Assembly: GCA_030268105.1 (NCBI GenBank)
Contig: BSDZ01000078.1
Location: forward strand, 2,841,001-2,905,000
Direction of reading: 5' to 3'
DNA: 64,000 bases
DNA from: Volvox africanus
Lineage: Eukaryota > Chlorophyta > Chlorophyceae > Chlamydomonadales > Volvocaceae
Shown here: positions 56,067-64,000 of the stretch, piece after piece
Layout: every line of letters starts with the position of its first letter
Numbering within the stretch: position 1 is the first letter of the stretch
Position numbers and translations under genes: made by a program
Notes under the pieces: generated by a model
Databases searched by the model: none
What the model was told of the DNA's origin: nothing
Seen by the model: only the letters and a program-made list of their open reading frames with translations

Positions 56067-56416
56067 CCCTTGGAATGTGCGACGCGGCGGAGTGTTAGTT
56101 AATCGGTTGCACTCGCTTTTCATGTTAAATGAAGCTCGTTACGGTAGTTAGTTGGTCGTGCGTCAGCTAACTGCCCTGCACCCGAGTCCCTGCCTATTTA
56201 GCCGGTCGTCCACAGCCCCATAGTGCAACATCAGCTCTCAGCCCAGCCAGCAGACTCTCATCAGCTTCAGCAGCAGAGGGACACGTCCGCTCAAGTAATT
56301 ACCAGCAGGCGCTGAGTGCCCACGAACCGTCCCGTGGGTCCCGTGCCTATCGTGCGCTGCCCAGCTAGCTAACGCCTGTCAGCTAGCTGTGCCAGCCCGC
56401 TTCTGTCCACATCACC
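56067..56416 (+). promoter_or_regulatory. Shared promoter/5' UTR block, cluster gene 4
   Basis: Third copy of the block found upstream of genes 1 and 2. The TATA-like cctatttag is at 56193-56201, 216 bases before the ATG. A small difference from gene 2 is visible near agggacacgtccgctc. Confidence 0.6.
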
Positions 56417-57150
56417 ATGATGTCCCGCCGCCAACACAGGGGAGGGGGAGGCAGATCCCTCCCCTGGAGCGGCAGTACGTCACTGGTGGCGCTGCTGGCG
56501 GTGCTGCTGGTGGCGACGTGGGGACCGACGGGTCAGTGGTGGGAAGGGGGGTGCTGGGTAGATAGGCGGGGATGGAGCGAATGACGCTCGTACATTGACT
56601 CCTCGCAAGCGACGATGGAAACTGAGAGAGAGGCTTTATTTTGTGATCGCCTGCCTCATGTCCACCCGCAGGTGCCCATGCGTGGTGTGATGTGTGTGAC
56701 AAGCTGCCTGAGAGGCCCGTCTGCGACAAGTACGGCAAGTTGTACAAGACCAGCTGCCATGCGGAGGTATGTACGTACGGTAAAGGGTAGGGGGTAGCGG
56801 TTGGTGGAAGGTAGAGCAGGTCCGTACTTTGCGCTTCAGGATGGATGAACCTGCCACCCTGCCTCCCCATGCCCCATGCACCTGGTCCTGCCCCATCCCG
56901 CCTGCATTGCACCTGGCTCCAACAACACCGCCGTACCCGGATCTACTGCAGTGCGCTAATGTGATGGAGTACTACCCATGCAAGTATAACAAGGAACACC
57001 CGCCGCCTCCGCCAATGAAGCCGTCACCTCCACCGCCGCCACCGCCCCCACCACCTCCGCCCTCGCCACCGGCGCCACCTCCACCGCCCCCACCTCCGCC
57101 CCCTCCATCGCCGCCCCCGGGCCCCCCACCACCCCCACCTCCGTCCCCTC
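56067..57150. repeat. Large inverted duplication, right arm
   Basis: Inverse counterpart of 43060-44175, covering the promoter, exons 1-2, introns 1-2 and the start of exon 3 of cluster gene 4. The 12 kb between the arms contains gene 3. A perfect or near-perfect duplicated intron argues for recent copying or ongoing gene conversion. Confidence 0.85.
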
Positions 57151-60100
57151 CACCGCCGCCCCCTCCACCCCCACCTCCGACCCCACCCCTGCCACCACCA
57201 CCAGAGCCCCCCTTTCCGCCAGCCCCCCCGCCACCCCCGCCGCCACCACCACCGCCACCGCCAACCCCACCTCCACCTCCACCGCCACCTCCCCCACCGC
57301 CCCCCCCAAACCCCCCACCCCCACCGCCTCCGCCACCGCAACCACCCTCGCCTCCGCCACCGCCGCCGCCTCCACCGCCTCCACCTCCTCCACCACCGCC
57401 TGAACCCCCACCACCACCGCCACCTGTACCACCACTACCACCGCCACCTCCTCCACCTCCTCCTCCATCTCCCCCTCCACCGCCCTCACCACCCTCACCT
57501 CCAATTCCACCACCGCCACCTCCCCCACCGGGCCCACCTCCGCCACCCCCACCTCCACCCCCACCGCCACCTCCCCCACCCCCTCCACCCCCATCTCCTC
57601 CCCCACCACCTCCACCGCCAACGCCACCCCCACCCCCGAGTCCATCCCCACCCCCACCGCCACCGCCTCCACCGCCGCCACCGCCCCCTCCACAATCACC
57701 TCTTCCTCCGCCACCACCTTCACCTTCTCCGCCTACACCGCCACCGCCGCCGCCGCCGCCGCCACCGCCAGCGCCGCCCCCACCGGTTCCGCCCCCACCA
57801 CCTCCGCCCCCGCCACCACCCCCACCACCCTTGCCACCGCCACCACCCTCACCTCCCCCCCCACCGCCGCCTCCGCCACCACCGCCGCCTCCATCACCAC
57901 CACCACCACCACCACCACCGCCATTACCGCCACCGCCTCCACCTCCACCTCCACCGCCTCCACCTCCTCCTCCACCGCCCCTACCACCTCCGCCCCCGCC
58001 ACCACCCCCACCACCCTTGCCACCGCCACCACCCTCACCTCCCCCCCCACCGCCGCCTCCGCCACCACCGCCGCCTCCATCTCCACCACCTCCACCACCT
58101 CCACCGCCATTACCGCCACCGCCTCCACCTCCACCTCCACCGCCTCCACCTCCTCCTCCACCGCCCCTACCACCTCCGCCCCCACCCCCACCCCCACCAC
58201 CCTTGCCACCGCCACCACCCTCACCCCCCCCCCCACCGCCGCCTCCGCCACCACCGCCGCCTCCATCACCACCACCACCACCACCACCACCGCCATTACC
58301 GCCACCGCCTCCACCTCCACCTCCACCGCCTCCTAACCCTCCTCCACCGCCCCTACCACCTCCGCCCCCACCCCCACCCCCACCACCCTTGCCACCGCCA
58401 CCACCCCCACCACCGCCGCCTCCGCCACCAACGCCGCCTCCATCACCACCACCACCACCACCACCACCGCCATTACCGCCACCGCCTCCACCTCCATCTC
58501 CACCGCCTCCTCCCCCTCCTCCACCACCACCTCCACTATCACCCTCTCCACCAACTCCGCCACCTCCCCCACCGCCTCCAACGCCGCCACTGCCCCCTTC
58601 CCCTCCGCCACCCCCTCCCCCTCCGCCACCCCCGCCTCCCCCATCCCCACCGCCGCTGCCACCACCACCACCACCACCACCGCCAGTGCCGCCTCCACCA
58701 CCACCGCCTCCACCACCGCCTCCGCCACCGGCTCCGTACGCACCAAGATACCCTGGCAGGCCCCCTCGGCTTCAGAACATGCCGCCCAAGCCATTAGTCG
58801 TACCCTCCGTACCATTAGTTATCAAACCAAAGCCGAAGCAGCAGTGGCCACAAGGAGGTGAGTGAGTGGCTTGTACACCCCCAATGCTCCACATATATAC
58901 ATGCCACCCCCCTTGCTGCTTCGCCCTTTCGCCCTTTCGCCCTTTCGCCCTTTCGCCCTTTCGCCCTTTCGCCCTTTCACCCTTTCGCCCTTTCGCCCTT
59001 TCGCCCTTTCGCCCTTTCGCCCTTTCGCCCTTTCGCCCTTTCGCCCTTTCGCCCTTTCGCCCTTTCGCCCTTTCGCCCTTTCACCCTTTCGCCCTTTCGC
59101 CCTTTCGCCCTTTCGCCCTTTCGCCCTTTCGCCCTTTCGCCCTTTCGCCCTTTCGCCCTTTCGCCCTTTCACCCTTTCGCCCTTTCGCCCTTTCACCCTT
59201 TCGCCCTTTCACCCTTTCGCCCTTTCGCCCTTTCGCCCTTTCGCCCTTTCGCCCTTTCACCCTTTCGCCCTTTCGCCCTTTCGCCCTTTCGCCCTTTCGC
59301 CCTTTCGCCCTTTCGCCCTTTCGCCCTTTCACCCTTTCGCCCTTTCGCCCTTTCACCCTTTCGCCCTTTCGCCCTTTCGCCCTTTCGCCCTTTCGCCCTT
59401 TCGCCCTTTCGCCCTTTCACCCTTTCGCCCTTTCGCCCTTTCACCCTTTCGCCCTTTCGCCCTGCTATGCAATGGCGTCATTGCCATTGTTACCATTATT
59501 TGCAGTGGTGGTGAATGGTTGGCTCTACGTCCTGGAGACCACAGCCCTCTACACCTATAGCCAAGCCCAGGGCTTCTGCACCGGAAAGGGACTGGAGTTG
59601 GCACCGTTGAAGAACATGGAAAGCACCGGTGAGCTAGTGCAGACTAGCCTGCATGTACGCACATGTAGCTAGTGTTAGTTTCTTATGCATACCGGTATGT
59701 ATACCACTTGACATATGCGTGCTGTTGCTGCTGATTCTGTGATGTCGTTTTGTGTGTATTTGGTGTTTGGGATGTGTGGTTACACGAAGCGGGCATCCAG
59801 CCACCTCACAGCATCCAATCGAGCACAAAACACATATGTCTACCACCTGCCAACCACCTCCACGCACATTAGATATCAGATCCTAATGCATTTACTCTCT
59901 TAATCGTCCCTCTTTCCGCTCGGTCACTGCCTATCCTCAATTTATCCCAGAGGCCCTAATCAAGCTGTGTGGGCGCAACGGCAAGAATTGCTGGTACGGA
60001 AACCCTAATCAGAAGCAACAAGAAGAGGGTTTGTGCCCGATTCACGGCGCCTCCGCACTTGGCGTCACAGCAGCGCCGTGCATGTCTCAGGCTTATGCCG

Positions 60101-60357
60101 TTTGCGCCGTCAAAATCCCCAAGCAAGCAAGCCTGCAGGTTAACGCCATTCTGGCCCAACAGCAGCAGCAGTCGTGGCAGCAGCAGCAGGGGCTGTGGCA
60201 GCAAGTGCAGCAGCTGGGGATCCTTCAGCAGCTGGGGCCCGGGCAATGGGCTCAGGGCCAGTTAGGACAGCAAGTTGGACAGGTGGGTCAGCAGGCGCTG
60301 CAGCAGCTGGGTCAGCTGGCACAGGCGATGCCTGCTGGTGGTAGGCTGCTGGGCTAA
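56417..60357 (+). CDS. Kazal-HRGP-lectin-like secreted protein, cluster gene 4
   Basis: Predicted extracellular-matrix glycoprotein of 881 aa and the cleanest model of the four. Exons: 56417-56531, 56672-56766, 56952-58857, 59506-59628, 59951-60357 (phases 1,0,1,1). Signal: [12 protein letters not shown] then SLVALLAVLLVATW. Kazal-like head over exons 2-3 with RPVCDKYGKLYKTSC and six cysteines, predicted P1 Lys. The shaft is about 600 residues of proline with scattered Ser, Thr and Leu, partly built of four tandem 62-residue units, ending in a Lys/Pro/Val linker. The lectin-like part reads NGWLYVLETTALYTYSQAQ, LELAPL, LCGRNGKNCWYGN, GLCPIHGA and AYAVCAVKIPK. The Gln-rich tail (WQQQQG, QQLGQLAQ) ends MPAGGRLLG. 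Intron 3 is largely an 8 bp minisatellite. Proline-rich shafts of this kind are normally hydroxylated and arabinosylated in volvocine walls. A tgtaa at 61064-61068 could end a 700-base 3' UTR. Confidence 0.9.
57790..58520 (+). repeat. 186 bp coding tandem repeat, about 4 copies
   Basis: The marker ttgccaccgccacca recurs at 57831, 58017, 58203 and 58389, a spacing of exactly 186 bases (62 codons). The copies are nearly identical. The repeat keeps the proline frame and lengthens the shaft in 62-residue steps. Confidence 0.9.
58921..59463. repeat. 8 bp minisatellite (cgcccttt), about 68 copies
   Basis: About 543 bases consist almost only of cgcccttt, with scattered units in which the first G is A (accctttc). 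The array fills most of intron 3 of cluster gene 4 (58858-59505) on its sense strand. All frames read through as FALSPFRP-like repeats, which is an artefact of an 8-base period without stops. Confidence 0.95.
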
Positions 60358-61719
60358 TCATGAGAAGCTTTCACCGACAAGCAAGACCCTCATGCATGCA
60401 TGCATTAGGGTCTTGTATTCCGGCCCGCCTCATGCATGCCTTTGCTAGGCGATCCTGTGTCGTATGGCACGTCTGTGTCAGTGCATGAACGAGAGCACGA
60501 CTGCGTGTTTGCATTATTATGACGTACGATCTGGTCATCTTGCACCGCCGAGTCATCAGTTATTAGGTAGCTCGACATAGACAACAAGTAGCCGAGCTAT
60601 GTTGGGATGATGATGCGCAAGTTAGGGCTCTCGTCAGAAGTTGGAAGTGATCCTCCACATAGTGATGATGATGAAGCGATCCTCAACAGTTGGAACGAAA
60701 TAGCTAGGTAGCTAGGTAGCTGGGTTGCTGGGTTGCTGGGTTCCTGGGTTGCTGGGTCGGTGATCCCTGACGACCGAAAATAAAGATTGGCTGGTATGCA
60801 TGGTAAATAAACTGGTTGGATAAATAGTGATAGTAGTAGTAATGGAAACATTAGTTGCGCTGTTGTTTAATTGATCGATACCAGCGGTATTTGCTGATGC
60901 TGATGATCCCTGTAGTATCCTGGGGTATCTAAGGCTAACATCCAGGATGATGAGGAAACTGGACAACTTCCCATCAAGCCTCCACTGCTGTTTGGAGGAT
61001 ATTAATATAGAGATATGAACACTACCTGGATGGACTTGTGACAGGCATGTGTACTGACTGGATTGTAAATTGCGTGTTGCTTGAATGCAAATGTGGACCC
61101 TTGCTCGCTCCCTACTTTTACATACCCAGCCATGCACGGGACGAACGCACGCATCACATCGCATCGCACGCACGCAGGCACGGCCCAGACGTACATGCTG
61201 GGTGGTATGTGGATTGGCTTTCGAGTTTCTTGACAATTACAAGATGACGGACAAAGTGAAATAAATCGATTTTAGTATGAAATGTGTAACAAGAGCAAGC
61301 AGAACGTATGAAATGCCATTGGATGTGAGAGCACAACAGACGGATGGCGGGTAATAACCCCTATCTAGCTACCTGCCATCGTATTTAAACACCTAGCAAC
61401 ATCCATTGGTTGCATGGGTAGACGCTACCAGGGATCCTGGATGTGGCGATCTGACCCGATAGCGCCTAGGACTACTCTATCTACATATCCCCCTTGGAAG
61501 GTAAGGGGGGAAGGTATTGGAGGGAGGATATGCAGCTAGGGGGGATGTGCAGCAGCAGGGGAAGTGTATGGTGGAATTTCGGGACGACGCACAAGGAAGA
61601 TCGCACGCATCATTCGGGGAAAGTCATCAGGCATTTTTTGGGGGCTCAGCGATGCATTCCATATCATTGTTGCACAAGTGAGGAACAGAGATACAGTAGG
61701 CAGTGTTTCCCAGTGCAGA
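60358..61719. other. 3' flank of cluster gene 4, no gene seen
   Basis: Contains the probable 3' UTR of cluster gene 4, a short gtagtatcctgggg repeat fragment (60912-60930) and a small gctgggtt repeat near 60713-60750. No coding exon is supported. Confidence 0.4.
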
Positions 61720-61845
61720 TGATTGTTCCGCTGATAAGGTTTTTAGGCCAAAATCATCTAAGATCAATAAATCAACTTTTGTATAACGCTTAAAAATAGC
61801 GCGATAAGTAAAATCAGCTCTAGAACGGTAAAATTCCTTAAGCAA
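61720..61845 (-). pseudogene. Fragment of a bacterial IstB-like ATPase (IS21-type)
   Basis: About 40 codons read as the middle of an IstB helper protein: RSRADFTYRAIFKRY, then VDLLILDDFGLKTLSAEQ. The hydrophobic LLILDD is the Walker B box. The piece has no N- or C-terminal part: an in-frame stop lies directly upstream at 61846-61848 and the resemblance ends near 61720. Its base composition is markedly AT-rich compared with algal exons. It is a fossil of bacterial insertion-sequence DNA, or a chimeric assembly join. Confidence 0.65.
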
Positions 61846-61853
61846 CTAGGCAT

Positions 61854-62090
61854 GATTTACTAAAAGCCGACAGATTACCGAAAGAACTGGATGATGAGAA
61901 TCTGAAGAAAGCACTACATGTATTGGATGTTCTGAATTTTAGCGAAGAGGAAAGAGAACTTTATGAGGACCGCCTCAAATGGCTAAGAATAGAAGCTAAT
62001 ACGTTAAAGAAAGCTACAGAAAAAGCTTTAGCTGAAGGTATCTCCATCGGTAAACAGGCGCAAAAAAATGGACCATGTATTGAGACGTAG
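61854..62090 (+). pseudogene. C-terminal fragment of a PD-(D/E)XK-nuclease-family transposase
   Basis: An AT-rich frame of 78 codons ends in TAG at 62088-62090. It reads LPKELDDENLKKALHVLD, FSEEERELYEDRLKWLRI, EANTLKK and a charged ALAEGISIGKQ tail. This is the pattern of the C-terminal half of Rpn/PD-(D/E)XK transposase-like proteins, which are abundant in Rickettsiales and other bacteria. The catalytic N-terminal half is missing. It lies 8 bases from the IstB fragment, back to back, and abuts the retrotransposon's LTR side. Confidence 0.65.
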
Positions 62091-62111
62091 ACTATCAGAC
62101 ATAAGGAAGCC

Positions 62112-62318
62112 TGACGTAATTACGAGAAAGTAGAGTTACATATTATCTGATAGTAAGGAGTCCAAATAGTTCGTTCTAGAGTCGGCACATATACTTGTGC
62201 GTATAGCACTACAAGCAGTACGAACGTGGGTCGATAGCTTACCGCCGAGTACAGCTACAACAGCGGGATTGTTGCTAGTATGGATCGCTATATCGAACTG
62301 ATATACCATTTTATAACA
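62112..62318 (-). repeat. Probable 3' LTR of the Ty1/copia element
   Basis: On the minus strand the LTR would start TGTTATAAAATGG at 62318, directly after a purine-rich tract, as in other copia elements. A minus-strand tgtaa near 62138-62134 may be its polyadenylation signal. The end at 62112 (a CA on the minus strand) is provisional, because the 5' LTR is outside the window and cannot be compared. Confidence 0.45.
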
Positions 62319-62330
62319 CGCCCCCTCGAG
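62319..62330 (-). other. Polypurine tract of the Ty1/copia element
   Basis: The minus strand reads ctcgagggggcg immediately before the TG that should open the 3' LTR. Such a tract primes plus-strand DNA synthesis in LTR retrotransposons. Confidence 0.6.
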
Positions 62331-62433
62331 ACATGCCTAGCAACAAGTGAAAGAAGATAATTCCAACCAGGGATTCTTCTTGAAACCGAAAAGCTAAAGC
62401 CAAACGAGTTCGCCCCAAACAAACTTAGAAAGC

Positions 62434-64000
62434 TTACTCGGCCAACCCCATCGCCGTAATGCACTTCTTAAACTTTATCTCTCCAAGTGCCTTGGTTAAC
62501 ACATCTGCTACCATATCCTCCGTCGAACAGTGCGATAAGGCAACTTCCTTCCGCAGGACTCGTTCCCGCACTAGATGATGCTGCACGTCGATGTGCTTAG
62601 AACGAACCGACATTATCGGGTTATTCCCAAGGCTCATCGATCCCTCAGAATCCGTTCGAATCTGAATAGCCTGTGTCCTCAGACCCAAGTCTCTGGTCAG
62701 CTTGCGAAGCCAAAGTGCCTCCCGCACTGCAGCTGCCGTGGCCTCGTACTCTGCCTCCACTGTTGAAGCTGCCGACGTGCGCTGCAATTGGCTGTTCCAG
62801 CTGATAGCTGCGCCGTTTAGCAAGAATACGTAGCCAGTTGTGGACCTCCGAGTGGCTGGATCTCCAGCCCAGTCGGAATCACTGTAGCCCACCATGGTGA
62901 GATCGCCATCTCCGTCATAGCATAATCCGAGCTCCTTGGTACCCGCCAGGTATCGCAGCACCCCCAAAGCCAAGCCCATGTGAACCTTAGATGGGTTGCC
63001 CATGAAGCGCGCCAGAACGCTCATTGCCTGCGAGATATCCGGTCTTGTGCTCGTCGCCAGGTAGTTCAATTCGCCGACAAGCGCCCTGTACTTGGTGTTG
63101 TCTACGAGCTCCTTGTTGTTGTCTTCTGCTGGCAGGGCTCTAGTACCAGGAGGTAGTGGGTCTTTCGAGGCTTTGCATTGACGAGTTGATGTCGCTGCAG
63201 CAGCTCCTCAATGTAGCGTCGCTGCGATAGTTTTACCTCCCCGTGCGCTCCCCGGCTGATCTCCATGCCCAGGAAAACTTTTGCCTCTCCAAGATCTCGA
63301 ATCTTGAAGGCTTGTCCGATTTCTGTTTTCACTCTCCTGATCATTGCCTCGTCTTCTGAGGTGATGATGATGTCGTCCACGTGCACCAGGAGGTAGACGA
63401 TCTCCTTCTCGTCCTTTTTGATGAACAGTGCTGGGTCCGCTACTGACGGTTTGAACCCCAGCTTGTCCAGCTCCGCCGCTAGCTTCATATACCAGCAGCG
63501 TGGGGCCTGTTTCAGCCCGTAGATTGAGCGTAGAAGCCTGCACGCCTGCTCTGGATCTGCTGACTCGTAACCAGGCGGCTGCTGCATCCAGAGCTCCTCC
63601 TCTAGCTCCCCGTTCAGGAAAGCTGTTGAAACGTCTAGCTGATGGATCGGCATTGCTTTAGCCGCAGCCAACGCCAGGAGCATACAAAGTGAAGCAAAAC
63701 GCGAGGTTGGAGCAAAGAGCTCCCCATAATCAATCCCCGCCCGCTGCTCGTAGCCCTTCGCCACCAAACGTGCCTTGTAGCGCTCGATCTCGCCATCCTC
63801 TGCACGTTTGACCTTATACACCCACCGACAAGGCAGAATCCGCGCACCTGGCGGTGGTTTTGCTAGCTCCCAGGTCCCATTTGTGAGCTGTGCTGAGATT
63901 TCCTCATCCATGGCACTTCTCCATTCCTCAGCATATGGGCCGTCAGTGGCCTCCTGGTATGAAGCTGGCTCTGGTACTTCTTCCTCGATTGCAGCATTGA
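62434..64000 (-). CDS. Ty1/copia retrotransposon polyprotein, reverse transcriptase and RNase H (partial, one frameshift)
   Basis: This is the C-terminal part of a copia Pol; the frame enters from beyond the window edge at 64000. The reverse transcriptase begins with the typical EEWRSAMDEE and WVYKVKR segments. It continues through QLDVSTAFLNGELEEE, IYGLKQAPRCWY and the active-site LVHVDDIII, where copia usually has YVDD. The RNase H part shows YSDSDWAGD, RRSTTGYVF and ASTVEAEY, and ends with SKHIDVQHH and DVLTKAL. The two halves are in different frames: the shift is at a run of three G (plus strand 63158-63160), and the minus-strand frame from 63911 ends at 63102 while the following one opens before 63069. 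Integrase, protease and Gag lie outside. It is a recent or lightly decayed copy. Confidence 0.9.

Noticed and set aside
58858..59672. FALSPFRP-repeat proteins of 218-268 aa in three frames
   Set aside because: An 8 bp stop-free intronic minisatellite produces the same peptide in every frame. The array is flanked by a clean GT donor and AG acceptor.
31546..60357. Assignment of the cluster proteins as classical pherophorins
   Set aside because: The polyproline rod is similar, but the flanking cysteine domains do not show the pherophorin pattern as I know it. The Kazal spacing fits the head better.

Overview
The window is nuclear DNA from a green alga of the volvocine group (Volvox, or a close multicellular relative). 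This is inferred from GC-rich coding exons split by AT-richer GT-AG introns, UGUAA-type polyadenylation motifs, giant proline-rich extracellular-matrix style proteins, plant-like UAP and R2R3-MYB genes, and a Ty1/copia retrotransposon. Gene models were assembled by hand from exon phase, splice sites and family resemblance. No search was run.

Left part, 1-31 kb: ordinary single-copy genes. A 12-exon UDP-N-acetylglucosamine pyrophosphorylase (minus, 3795-10054) is divergent to a 9-exon R2R3-MYB regulator (plus, 12181-16259). A 10-exon F-box/leucine-rich-repeat gene (minus, 18360-30265) carries a small two-exon bZIP gene (plus, 23018-24535) inside a 4.8 kb intron.

Central and right part, 31-61 kb: a cluster of four paralogous genes arranged <- <- -> -> (31546-35525 minus, 39632-43809 minus, 46153-50990 plus, 56417-60357 plus). 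All four share a five-exon plan with the same intron phases: signal peptide, six-cysteine Kazal-type head, huge polyproline (HRGP) shaft, a domain resembling a C-type lectin split over two exons, and a Gln/Gly-rich tail. The shafts differ through tandem DNA repeats: a 30 bp decapeptide minisatellite in the first gene and a 186 bp repeat in the fourth. Parts of the cluster (promoter, exons 1-2, introns 1-2) are nearly identical inverted copies, pointing to recent duplication or gene conversion. I do not recognise this architecture as a named family; it is the main candidate for something undescribed. Spaces between the genes hold MITE-like foldbacks, dispersed repeats and microsatellites.

Right end, 61.7-64 kb: two AT-rich fragments of bacterial-type mobile-element genes (an IstB-like ATPase piece and the C-terminal part of a PD-(D/E)XK-nuclease-family transposase). 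They sit against the 3' end of a Ty1/copia element whose polyprotein runs off the window and carries one frameshift.

Biologically, UAP supplies UDP-GlcNAc for glycosylation and the four-gene cluster encodes predicted secreted glycoproteins. Their adjacency in the window does not by itself show a shared pathway.
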